Assembly (NCBI GenBank): GCA_964615935.1
Contig: CAZTTG010000036.1
Location: forward strand, 1-56,011
Reading direction: 5' to 3'
DNA from: CAZTTG01 sp964615935
GTDB lineage: Bacteria; Planctomycetota; UBA1135; GCA-002686595
DNA: 56,011 nt
In this document: positions 34,918 through 43,900 of the stretch, in pieces
Layout: each line of letters starts with the position of its first letter
Position numbering within the stretch: the first letter of the stretch is position 1
Translations under genes and position numbers: made by a program
Notes under the pieces: generated by a model
Database searches by the model: none
What the model was told of the DNA's origin: nothing
The model's input: only the letters and a program-made list of their open reading frames with translations

Positions 34918-37041
34918 ATGAGTTCCATGCCCGTGCAGCACACGCCGGCCTTCCGCAGGAGGCGCTTCGCCAACTGGTTCCCCATGGGGCTCACCTATGC
35001 CCTGCTGTACATGGGGCGCTACAACCTGACCGTGTCGAAGAACGCCCTCGGCGATCTCATGACCAAGGAGGACTTCGGCATCATCTTCGGTGTTGGCACC
35101 GTCGTGTACGCCTTCGCCTTCCTGCTGAACGGTCCGCTGGTCGACAAGATCGGCGGCCGCAAGGGGATCCTGATCGCCAGCTTCGGCGCCGGGCTCATGA
35201 ATCTCGCCATGGGGCTGTACCTGTCCTGGCTCATGGGCACCGGCGAGGCGAGCGGGGAGAGCATCCGCCTGGTCTTCACGGTGCTCTACTCGGCGAACAT
35301 GTACTTCCAGTCCTATGGCGCCGTGGCCATCGTGAAGGTCAACTCCCACTGGTTCCACGTGCGCGAGCGAGGCGGATTCTCGGGGATCTTCGGCACCATG
35401 ATCTCCAGCGGGATCTTCCTGGCCTTCACGGTGAACGGCTGGATCCTCGACCTGGCCGCCGAAGGCACGACCGAGGCGATGGCCGCCAAGTGGGTCTTCT
35501 TCGCCCCGGCCGCGCTCCTGGGTGCGTTCTTCCTGATCGAGGCCGTCATCCTGCGCGACTCCCCGGCCAACGCGGGGCTCGAGGACTTCGACACGGGCGA
35601 CGCGTCCAGCGGTGAGGAGGGAGTGACGGTCCCGGTCCTGACCATCATGAAGCGCGTGGTCACCAATCCCATCATCCTCACCGTGGCGCTGATCGAGTTC
35701 TGTACCGGTGTGATCCGCAACGGTGTGATGCACTGGTTCCCGATCTACTCCAAGGAGGTCTGGGTGCTGCCCTCCGAACACTGGCTCCGCCACGGTTCCT
35801 GGGGAAACGCCTGGATCGTGGTGGCCTTCTTCGCGGTGGCGGGGGCCTTCTTCTGGGCGGGCGCGAAGAACAAGGGCTCGCGCAAGGCATGGCTGCTGAT
35901 CTCGGGCGCGCTGGTCTTCCTGACGCCCTTCCTGCAGGGGGGTTGGGGCGGCATCCTCTTTGTGGCCGGCGTGGTGGGAGCCAACGTGGCCGGGTGGGTG
36001 AGCGACATCTTCTTCGGCAGCCGGCGTGCTCCCGTGGCCGGGATCCTCTACGGGATCCTGGCCGTGGCCTCGATCGGCATGTTCTTCACGCTGGGGGGCA
36101 CGCACAACCGCGTAGGGTGGGCCGCGCCCCCCAAGGGGGCTCTCGGTGCAGGCGACCTGATCACCGCGGTCCGCGGCGCGCCGGTCTCGTCCTGGGCCGA
36201 GGTGGACGATGCGCTCTCGGCGCTCGGCGATCCCGGACCGACCGGTGAGGTGTCCGTTCCCGTCGAGGTGCTCCGAGGCGGCGAGGCGCTCGCGCTCTCC
36301 GTCGCTCTCGAGCTCGGCGATCAGGGTGCCCCCGTCTGGGGAGTTCTGCCGAGGAACGGCCTGCGAGCCGCCGACCCCGGCGCCGCGCCCCGGATCATGG
36401 CTCTCGAGCCGGGCGACGCGATCCTGGGCCTGGCCGGCGATCCCGAGGCGCTCGACGAGCTGACCGCCGAGGGGGAGTTCGCCACCTGGGACGAGGTCTC
36501 CGTCGCCGTGTCCTCCGTTCCGGCGAAGGGGATCGGCAAGGCCCAGTGGAATCCCGAGAAGCGCATGTGCACTTATGACGGCACGGGCATCCCGGAGGGA
36601 GAGAAGGCCAGCTCGGGCATTCTGTGGGCCTCCCTGGAGCGCGACGGCGACCGGATTCGAGCGGTGCTGCGCGATCCCGCGCCGGCCCTGCGCGCCGGCG
36701 ACAAGCGCACCCTCGAGGCCGGTCCCGTCCTGCGGCTCAATCCGCTGTGGCTGGGCCTGATCGTCTTCATCATGTCGATCGGGGTGATCGGCACGCACGG
36801 TCTCCTGAGCGGCACGGCCACCATGGATTTCGGCGGCCGAAAGGGCGCGGCCACAGCGGTGGGCATGATCGACGGCTTCGTCTATCTGGGGACCGGGCTG
36901 CAGTCCTTCGCGCTCGGCTATCTCACCACGCGCGACTGGGGGCTGTGGCCCGTCTTCCTCTTCCCATTCGGCGTGATCGGCTTCCTCCTGCTTCGGAGGA
37001 TCTGGTTCGCCATCCCGACGGGGAGCAAGGCCGCGCACTGA
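34918..37041 (+). CDS. MFS organophosphate antiporter-like protein with inserted PDZ-like domains
   Basis: This 707-residue membrane protein is a GlpT/UhpT-type MFS transporter. N-terminal motifs FANWFPMGLTYALLYMGRYNL and DKIGGRKG place it in the organophosphate:phosphate antiporter group. About ten TM helices occupy residues 20-395, and the last two follow after residue 606 (LWLGLIVFIMSIGVIGTHG). Between them a roughly 210-residue hydrophilic block is inserted. It contains PDZ-like repeats (GALGAGDLITAVRGAPV, MALEPGDAILGLAG, PALRAGDKRTLEAG), which would form a soluble domain. Normal GlpT is about 450 residues, so the extra length is this block. The ATG at 34918 has GGAG 8 bases upstream. Confidence 0.85.
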   Translation: MSSMPVQHTPAFRRRRFANWFPMGLTYALLYMGRYNLTVSKNALGDLMTKEDFGIIFGVGTVVYAFAFLLNGPLVDKIGGRKGILIASFGAGLMNLAMGLYLSWLMGTGEASGESIRLVFTVLYSANMYFQSYGAVAIVKVNSHWFHVRERGGFSGIFGTMISSGIFLAFTVNGWILDLAAEGTTEAMAAKWVFFAPAALLGAFFLIEAVILRDSPANAGLEDFDTGDASSGEEGVTVPVLTIMKRVVTNPIILTVALIEFCTGVIRNGVMHWFPIYSKEVWVLPSEHWLRHGSWGNAWIVVAFFAVAGAFFWAGAKNKGSRKAWLLISGALVFLTPFLQGGWGGILFVAGVVGANVAGWVSDIFFGSRRAPVAGILYGILAVASIGMFFTLGGTHNRVGWAAPPKGALGAGDLITAVRGAPVSSWAEVDDALSALGDPGPTGEVSVPVEVLRGGEALALSVALELGDQGAPVWGVLPRNGLRAADPGAAPRIMALEPGDAILGLAGDPEALDELTAEGEFATWDEVSVAVSSVPAKGIGKAQWNPEKRMCTYDGTGIPEGEKASSGILWASLERDGDRIRAVLRDPAPALRAGDKRTLEAGPVLRLNPLWLGLIVFIMSIGVIGTHGLLSGTATMDFGGRKGAATAVGMIDGFVYLGTGLQSFALGYLTTRDWGLWPVFLFPFGVIGFLLLRRIWFAIPTGSKAAH

Positions 37042-37059
37042 GAAAGGCGGCGGCCGCCC

Positions 37060-37260
37060 TCAGTCCCCCTCCCCTTTCCGCCGCTTCAGCGCCTCGCGCA
37101 GCAGGTACTCGATGTGTGCGTTGAGGCTGCGCAGGTCGTGCGCAGCCCAGCGCCGCAGCTCTTCCATGAGCTCCGGTGGGAGCCTGAGGAGGAAGCCCTT
37201 GCGCTTGCCCCGGGCGGGCCTCCCGGCCGTGCCCGGGGTGGGGTCCTTCTTCGGGCCCAA
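37060..37260 (-). CDS. Ribbon-helix-helix (Arc-like) DNA-binding protein
   Basis: This 66-residue basic protein matches Arc/MetJ-type RHH regulators: a beta-strand KGFLLRLPPELMEELRRWA followed by LRSLNAHIEYLLREALKRR. RHH proteins bind palindromic DNA as dimers of dimers. The gene begins 10 bases after the SPFH gene on the same strand; this SPFH-RHH pairing suggests the RHH protein autoregulates the operon, and a good palindrome lies upstream of the SPFH gene. Confidence 0.88.
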   Translation of the reverse strand: MGPKKDPTPGTAGRPARGKRKGFLLRLPPELMEELRRWAAHDLRSLNAHIEYLLREALKRRKGEGD

Positions 37261-37270
37261 GGTGGATCCC

Positions 37271-38158
37271 CTACGTGTAGAGGCTTCCGGTGTTCAGCAC
37301 CGGTTGGGGAGAGGCCTGGCCGCACAGGACCACCAGCAAGTTCCCCACCAGGGTGGCCCGGCGCTCGTCGTCGAGCTCGACCACGCCCCGCGAGCCCAGA
37401 TCGGTCAGGGCCTGCTCGACCATGCCGACTGCGCCCTCCACGATCAGCTTGCGGGCGGCGATGACGGCCTGCGCCTGCTGCCTCTGCAGCATGGCCGAGG
37501 CGATCTCGGGGGCGTAGGCCAGGTGGCTCAGGCGAGCCTCCAGCACCTGGATGCCGGCGCGCTCCAGGCGCTCGCCCAGGGCCTCTTTCAGCTCCTCGGC
37601 GACCTGCGCGCTGTCGCCACGCAGGGAGACCACGTCCTCGTGACCCTGCTTCTCGTCGTAGGGGTGGATGCTGGCGAGCTGCCGCACGGCCGTCTCGACC
37701 TGGATGTCGACGTAGGTCTCGTACTCCTCCACGTCGAAGAGCGCCTGGGCGGTGTCCTTCACCTGCCACACCACCACCGCCCCGATCTCGATCGGGTTGC
37801 CCCCCAGGTCGTTCACCTTGATCTTCTCGCTGGCCATGTTGTTGGCCTTGAGCGAGACCTGGTGCTTCATGGTGAAGGGGTTGGCCCAGAAGAAGCCCTG
37901 CCGACGCACGCTGCCCCGGTAGCGGCCGAATAGCACCATCACCCGGCTCATGTTGGGGTTGACCAGGTAGAAGCCGGGGAGCATGACGACCAGGAAGAGG
38001 ACCGGCAGGACGATGTTGAGCGCCAGCCAGGGGTCGGCCTCGTGCCGCCCGATGGCCAGGGCGGCGGCCCCGGCCAGCACGATCAGGAGCCCGATGAAGA
38101 CGGCCCAGCCGGGGATGGGGTGGATGAGGTTCTCGGTGGATCGGACGCGGTCTTCCAT
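37271..38158 (-). CDS. SPFH/band 7 domain membrane protein
   Basis: This 295-residue protein has two N-terminal TM helices (FIGLLIVLAGAAALAIG and NIVLPVLFLVVMLPGFYLV). An SPFH domain then runs from NPNMSRVMVLFGRYRGSVR through IEIGAVVVWQVKDTAQALFDVEEYE to the helical C-terminal LEARLSHLAYAPEIASAMLQRQQAQAV. SPFH proteins form ring-like scaffolds in membrane microdomains and help protease or stress functions. A small Arc-like regulator follows 10 bases downstream. The 28-bp near-palindrome upstream is a candidate operator. Confidence 0.93.
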   Translation of the reverse strand: MEDRVRSTENLIHPIPGWAVFIGLLIVLAGAAALAIGRHEADPWLALNIVLPVLFLVVMLPGFYLVNPNMSRVMVLFGRYRGSVRRQGFFWANPFTMKHQVSLKANNMASEKIKVNDLGGNPIEIGAVVVWQVKDTAQALFDVEEYETYVDIQVETAVRQLASIHPYDEKQGHEDVVSLRGDSAQVAEELKEALGERLERAGIQVLEARLSHLAYAPEIASAMLQRQQAQAVIAARKLIVEGAVGMVEQALTDLGSRGVVELDDERRATLVGNLLVVLCGQASPQPVLNTGSLYT

Positions 38159-38182
38159 GGCGGATGTCTCCAGGGATGGGGT

Positions 38183-38210
38183 GGTATCGTTGTGATATCA
38201 CACTGATACC
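38183..38210. promoter_or_regulatory. 28-bp near-palindromic candidate operator
   Basis: The segment starts GGTATC, ends GATACC and has the perfect 12-bp palindrome TGTGATATCACA at its centre; only four positions break full symmetry. It lies 24 bases upstream of the SPFH gene's ATG on the minus strand, where a repressor would block transcription. The RHH protein encoded by the same operon is the natural candidate. A TGTGAN-like half-site also recalls CRP-family sites. Confidence 0.6.
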
Positions 38211-38263
38211 AGCTCCGCCAGCGGCTATTCACCCGGGAGGCCGGAAAAGCGGGCTCAGGGCCC

Positions 38264-39829
38264 CTACTCCCCGAAGACGAGGGCCGGATACCGGTAGAGG
38301 ACCGCGGCGGGGTCCTTCCAGGCGTCGGGGGGCGATCCCTGCTTGAGGGAGAGGCGCGTGAGGAAGGCCTCGGGATCGCGCAGGTCCGCCCACACCTGGG
38401 GGAGGAAGGTCGACTGCCGGCCCTCGTAGAGGAGGATCACCCCGTCCTTCATCGGCCGCAGCACCTCCAGGTACTGCTCGGGTCGATCGACCTTCACCAC
38501 CTCGGGGTGGCCGAGGACGGAGACCGAGAGGTCGAGGCCCGCGAGCTCGCCCTCCTCGAGGGGCGGAAAGCGCGGGTCGTGGATGGCCGCCTCGACCGCG
38601 AAGCGACGCACGGCCTCGGCCAGGGGACGGCGCGCGACCGTCTCGCCGATGCAGCCGCGCAGCTTCCCGTCCCTCTTGATCGTGACGAAGACCCCGCGGG
38701 GGATCCGGAAGGCCGGGTGTCGATCGAGCCAGTCCTCCTCCACCTCGAGGTCGCGGCCGTGTCGAACGCGCTCCTCGATGGTGCGCCGGGCCAGGCCGAT
38801 CAGCTCCTGGCCCTCCTGCTCGCTCAGGCGAAAGGGCTCGGAGAACACGATGGCAGCATAGCCCACCACGCGATCCAGGTCACCGCTGACGTCCCCTGAG
38901 TTGCGGGCCGCCAGGAAGGTCGGCTCCCAGCCGCGCCGCCGGGCCAGGGCCACCATCGTCTGGAGCACGTGGTTGCCGTCGGTGACGGCTCGATCCAGGG
39001 CCTCCCGGTCCTGGGTCATGATGGCGTGAACGGTCCCGGCGTCCAGCCGCCGGGCCCGCTCGTCGGGGTGGAAGTGGGAGAGGTCGACGCTGAAGACGAA
39101 GAGCGTCTCGTCATCCGCGTGAGCGTCCAGCACATCCACCAGCCGATCGACGGCCTCCGCGCCCATGCGGCCGAGGATCATGGGCACGATGGCCCAGTCG
39201 GGCTCCTCCGGCCAGCCGCGGAGCTGGTGCAGGAAGGGCAGCTCGACCTCGATCATGTGCATCCGATGCGCCTCGGGCTCGTGCTCGAAGAGGTCCTGGC
39301 CGCGCAGCTCGTCCACCACCTCCGCCAGGGGGATCTCGGCCCCGGGGATCGCATAGTGGGTGACCGCGGGCAGCGATGGGCCCGAGTAGTCCGCCGCGCC
39401 GCTGTGGTTGGAGGCCAGCACGAAGACCCGGCGAAAGCCGGGATCGACCTCGCGGAAGCTCGCGGCCGCCACGGCCCCGCTGTAGACGTAGCCCGCGTGG
39501 GGCACCAGGATCGCACGCACGCCCCGCAGGCCGGTCGGGGGCGCCGCGGCGAGGAGCCGCGCCACCTCCTGGCGCAGCTCCACCGGATCGCCCGGGTAGA
39601 AGCGGCCGGCCACCGTCGCAGGCCGCACCTTCCTCTCCCGCGCGGGGGCCGGAGGGACCTCCGCCGGGGCCGCGGCAGGCTCCTCCAGGGGTGGCTCCCC
39701 CCAGCCCTTCCCCCACCACAGGACGACGCTCAGCGCCGCCGAGAGGGCCACCAGCGCGCCCAGGGTCAGGAGCAGCTTCGGCCAGCCGATCCCCTCCTCG
39801 GTGCGCGCCGGCCCGGGCTCGGCGTTCAT
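38264..39829 (-). CDS. Membrane-anchored MEMO-AMMECR1 fusion of the AmmeMemoRadiSam system
   Basis: This 521-residue protein has an N-terminal TM helix (KLLLTLGALVALSAALSVVLWW), a Pro/Ala-rich linker, and a MEMO domain (residues about 70-335). The MEMO part carries its metal-site motifs VPHAGYVYSG, ASNHSG and FVFSVDLSHFHPDE. An AMMECR1 domain follows (residues about 350-521, with GVFVTIKRDGKLRGCIGE). MEMO and AMMECR1 usually come as separate proteins beside a radical SAM gene; here they are fused and membrane-tethered. The ATG at 39829 overlaps the radical SAM stop (ATGA), so stoichiometric production is expected. The biochemical role is unknown. Confidence 0.92.
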   Translation of the reverse strand: MNAEPGPARTEEGIGWPKLLLTLGALVALSAALSVVLWWGKGWGEPPLEEPAAAPAEVPPAPARERKVRPATVAGRFYPGDPVELRQEVARLLAAAPPTGLRGVRAILVPHAGYVYSGAVAAASFREVDPGFRRVFVLASNHSGAADYSGPSLPAVTHYAIPGAEIPLAEVVDELRGQDLFEHEPEAHRMHMIEVELPFLHQLRGWPEEPDWAIVPMILGRMGAEAVDRLVDVLDAHADDETLFVFSVDLSHFHPDERARRLDAGTVHAIMTQDREALDRAVTDGNHVLQTMVALARRRGWEPTFLAARNSGDVSGDLDRVVGYAAIVFSEPFRLSEQEGQELIGLARRTIEERVRHGRDLEVEEDWLDRHPAFRIPRGVFVTIKRDGKLRGCIGETVARRPLAEAVRRFAVEAAIHDPRFPPLEEGELAGLDLSVSVLGHPEVVKVDRPEQYLEVLRPMKDGVILLYEGRQSTFLPQVWADLRDPEAFLTRLSLKQGSPPDAWKDPAAVLYRYPALVFGE

Positions 39830-40980
39830 GACCACACCCCCGCGATCTCCCGGCCACAGGCGCAGCGCCCACCCTCGAGCGAGACGGAGAGGTTCCGGTA
39901 GCCCCGCCGCTCGAGGACCGCGCGGCCGCAGCCCGGACAGTGCGTGTGCTGCGAGGAGTGGCCCGGCACGTTGCCGACGTAGACGTGGTGGAGGCCGGCC
40001 TCTCGGGCCACCTCGAAGGCGCGATCGAGGACCTCGACCGGCGTCGCCGGCAGCCCGCTCAGGCGGTACGCCGGGCGGAAGCGCGAGATGTGCAGGGGGG
40101 TGTCCGCGCCCAGGGCGCTCACCATCCACTCGCACATCGAGCGGATGTCCTCCAGGTCATCGGAGTGGGTCGGCACCACCAGCCGGGTCACCTCCACCCA
40201 CACGCCCTCCTCGCGCATCACCTCCAGGCTGCGCAGCACCGGCCTCAGGGTGGCCTGGGCTATCTTGCGGTAGAAGCGGTCGCTGAAGGCCTTCAGGTCC
40301 ACGTTGGCGGCGTCGACGACGCGGCACAGCTCGCGCAGGGGCTCCTCCGAGACGTAGCCCGCGGTGACCAGGACGTTGCGGATCCCCTGCTCGCGCGCCT
40401 GGGCCGCGCTGTCGCGGACGTACTCGTAGAAGATGAGCGGCTCGGAGTAGGTGTAGGCGATGGAGGGAACGCCGCGGTCGACGGCGGCCCACACCAGCCG
40501 TTCCGGAGGCAGGTCTTCGTTCTCGGTCTCCTCCGGCCGCTTCTGCGAGATCTCCCAGTTTTGGCAGTTGATGCAGCGCAGGTTGCAGCCGGCGGTGGCG
40601 ACGGAGACGATGGGCGTGCCGGGCAGGAAGTGATAGAGCGGCTTCTTCTCGATCGGGTCGATGTGGACCGAGCAGGGATTGCCGTAGGCGATCGAGTGGA
40701 GCTTGCGGTCCTTGACCACCCGCACGCGGCAGAAGCCGCGGTCGTTCTCCCCCAGGATGCACTCGTGGGGGCACAGGAGGCACTTCACCACCCGCCCGCT
40801 CTTCTCGTACCAGTCCGCCTCCCGCGACCACTGCCACAGCTCGCCCGGGGCGTCGTTGCGGAAGCCCGACCGCAGCCCGGCGGGGGCGCCGGCCGTCAGG
40901 AGATCACGCACGGTGCAGGCCCCCAGGGCCAGCCCGCAGCCGCCCATGACGGTCTTCCGGATGAGGCTTCGGCGGTTCAT
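39826..40980 (-). CDS. AmmeMemoRadiSam system radical SAM enzyme
   Basis: This 384-residue protein has an N-terminal cysteine-rich region (KCLLCPHECILGENDRGFCRV) typical of the MEMO-linked radical SAM family, and the core CNLRCINC motif near residue 130. A C-terminal zinc-ribbon-like CPGCG and CACG close it. Oddly, it begins with a Tat/lipoprotein-like signal (MNRRSLIRK, then GGCGLALGACT), suggesting membrane attachment or export as a folded Fe-S protein, although SAM is not expected outside the cytoplasm. It sits between the MEMO-AMMECR1 gene and the spermidine-synthase-like fusion with 4-base overlaps on both sides. Confidence 0.9.
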   Translation of the reverse strand: MNRRSLIRKTVMGGCGLALGACTVRDLLTAGAPAGLRSGFRNDAPGELWQWSREADWYEKSGRVVKCLLCPHECILGENDRGFCRVRVVKDRKLHSIAYGNPCSVHIDPIEKKPLYHFLPGTPIVSVATAGCNLRCINCQNWEISQKRPEETENEDLPPERLVWAAVDRGVPSIAYTYSEPLIFYEYVRDSAAQAREQGIRNVLVTAGYVSEEPLRELCRVVDAANVDLKAFSDRFYRKIAQATLRPVLRSLEVMREEGVWVEVTRLVVPTHSDDLEDIRSMCEWMVSALGADTPLHISRFRPAYRLSGLPATPVEVLDRAFEVAREAGLHHVYVGNVPGHSSQHTHCPGCGRAVLERRGYRNLSVSLEGGRCACGREIAGVWS

Positions 40981-43900
40981 CTTCGCGCCCCCGATTCTAC
41001 CGCGTGATCCTCCCGCTTCTCCCGCCGACCGGAGCCCCGCTTGAAGAGGCCCCCCTCGAGCCTCAGCACCAGGTCCGAGAAGCGCCCGATCGGGCACAGG
41101 ATCTCGCAGAAGGCGCGCCGCAGGCGGACGGTCGCGAGGATCAGGACCGCGGCCGAGGCGATGACGGTGATGCTGACGGCGTAGGTGTTGGTGAAGAACC
41201 AGGTGTACCAGTCGTTCTCGACGTCCGGCTGGGCCGCGAGGTCGCGCTCGAGCTTGAAGTAGGAGACCGCGGTAAAGACCAGCACCAGCAGCGAGAGGGC
41301 CCGCAGCAGGGCGGGCACGCGCCGCGAGCGCCGGCACGCCCGCCCCTGGGCCAGGCTCAGGGTCCCGATCGGGCAGGCGTGGGTGCACCAGAAGTTCCGC
41401 TCGAGGTTCATGATCAGCGCGGCCGGCACCAGGTAGGGGCGCAGGTAGCCGAAGACGCACCGCCGCGGGCACACGTGGCAGAACAGGTACGGGACCGCGA
41501 AGTAGCACCGGAAGATGGGGAAGAAGGCCACCAGCGCCAGGCCCAGGAAGCTGGCCCACTCGAAGAGGCGCAGGCGCGCTCGAGGGTGAATCGCTCCCTC
41601 GGCTCGACCGCTCGACGGCGAGCCTCCCGCCCGTCCCCGCGCGACGCGCAGGCCCATGGCCCGCAGGATTCCCCAGGCCAGCAGCCCCACCGCGATCCAG
41701 TGGTAGGCGGGCCGGAAGGAGAGGCCGTAGATCGCGGTGCTGCTGTCCTCGGCGACGATGGCCATGCCCGTGCCGACGAGCACCAGGAGCATCAGCCCGA
41801 AGGGGGCCAGCTCCCGGAAGCCCGGCTCGGGCCGCGGCAGCTCCGCCTCGCCCGGCGCGGCGTCCCTCCGCGCCCACAGGGCCGCGGCCGTGAGCGCCTT
41901 GAGCCCCGCGATGATCGCGCAGGTCGCGCCGATCCCGACCAGGGGGATCAGGAAGGCGCCGACCAGGATGGCCCCCAGGCAGGCTCCCAGCAGGTCGAGG
42001 GTCCAGAGCCTGGCGGCGGTCTCCTCGACGCTCCGGAAGATCAGGCGGGCGCCGGGCGGGAACTGCCCCCCCACCGCGAAGCCCACGGCGCCGTTGAGCA
42101 GGACGAAGGCGATGGGCGGCAGGGCGCTCGCTCCTCCGGCGCCGGCGGCGAAGAGCAGGGACAGCCCGACGAGGGCGGCGTCCAGGCCGAGCACCAGCCG
42201 CGCGGGGCTCCTCGAGCTGCGCCCGGCCAGCATCGCCCCCACCGCCGCGCCCGCCATGAAGGCGGTGATGATCAGGCCGATCTGCTGGTAGAGGTAGCCG
42301 TGGGCCACCTGGAAGGCGATCAGGAGCGCCACCTCCAGCCCCATGCCGGCGAAGCCGCTGGCGCACAGCGCGGCGGGGACGGCCCGCCGCGCCGAGGCGA
42401 AGAGCAGCGCGGCGATCGACATCGAGAGGCCCAGGACCAGCAGGGCCGGCAGGAGCGCGCTGCTCCCGAAGCGACCCATCCAGTACCGCAGGTGGGCGTG
42501 GTAGCTCCCGGGCACGAGGTCGCGGTTGAGCGGCGCGGAGAGGGAGACCATCTCCTCGGCCGCGGCCAGGCGGTCGGGGGTGAGCCTCGCGCTCAGGTAC
42601 TCCTCGCGCACGTAGCGCGTGGCGATCCCCCGGCGCTCCAGGCGGGCGGCGATCTCCAGGTCCAGCGGGGCGTCGGAGGCGACCGCGTACTGGCGCGCGC
42701 CCGGGATCAGGATGGCGTTCTCGAAGACCGCGCCCAGCGAGCGGTGGATCGAGGAGGCCAGGAGGCGGAGCTCCCGGCTGGCGTAGTTCTCCGCGCCGGC
42801 CAGCCCGAAGCTGAACACCCCCCCGGGCTTCAGCGCCCGGCGCACCTCGCGGAAGAACTCCACCGTGTAGTAGCGGTTGAGCTGGACCGAGGAGGGATCC
42901 GGCAGCGCCATGAGGATCGCGTCCCATCGTCCACGGCTCGAGCGGACGAGCCGGCGCGCGTCGCCGGCGATCCAATGCACGCGCGGATCGACCTCCGACG
43001 CGGAGAGGCCGCGGATGATCTCGAGCACGGCCGGATCCAGCTCGACGCACTCGATCGAGTCCACCGGATGGCGGGCAGCCTCCCGGTGCGCGCCGATCAG
43101 GCCGCCCGAGACCAGGAGCACGTCCTCGGGATCGGGGTGCTGGGCCAGGGCGTAGTGGACCGTCTCCTCGGCCTGCACCGGATCGCCGGTGCCGCCGATG
43201 GGGACTCCGTCGTGCCAGGCGTCGAGCTGCTCGCCCTGCCGCGTCAGCGCCAGGGTTCCGTAGGGCGTCGAGCGCCGGTGGATCAGCTCCAGGCCGGGGA
43301 ACAGGGACCGGGCGGTGGCGCGCTCCCAGTCGTTCCCGGCCACGGTGGCGCCGAAGGCCGCCAGGATCAGGAGGGCGATCCCCGCCAGCCCCCGGCGGCG
43401 CGACGCTATCGAGAGGTGGACCGCGGCGAGCCCGTTGAGCGCCGCGAGGAAGGTCGCCACCTGCAGCGGCTCGAAGAGGTGCACCAGGCACAGGCTGAAC
43501 AGGGCGCCGCCGACGATCCCGCCGAGGGTGTCGAGGACGTAGACCTCGCCGATCTGCCGGGCGTCCCGGCGCTCCGAGGCCGCGGAGGAGAGCGCCGTCA
43601 GGAGGAAGCCCGACACCAGGCAGAAGGGCGCCAGGAGCGCCAGCGCGGCCCAGAAGGCGTCTCCGATCCCCACCATCAGCCCGGGGAGGAGGAGCCGCCG
43701 GAGCAGGCGGATGCCGCCGACCGTGAGCGCCGGCAGGACGGCCATCCCCAGCTGGCCGGCCACCAGCCAGCGCAGGGGATCGCGCATCCGCCGGGCGTGC
43801 TGCCCCAGGAGGCAACCCGCGCCGGTCAGGAGGAGCCAGCTCGCGAGGATCACGCCCAGGGTGAGCTCGTTCCCGGAGAACACGCCCAGGAACTCCCGCA

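Noticed and set aside
37042..37059. Terminator between the MFS and RHH genes
   Set aside because: The GGCGGCGGCCGCC stretch can pair but is too short and lacks a T-run on either strand.
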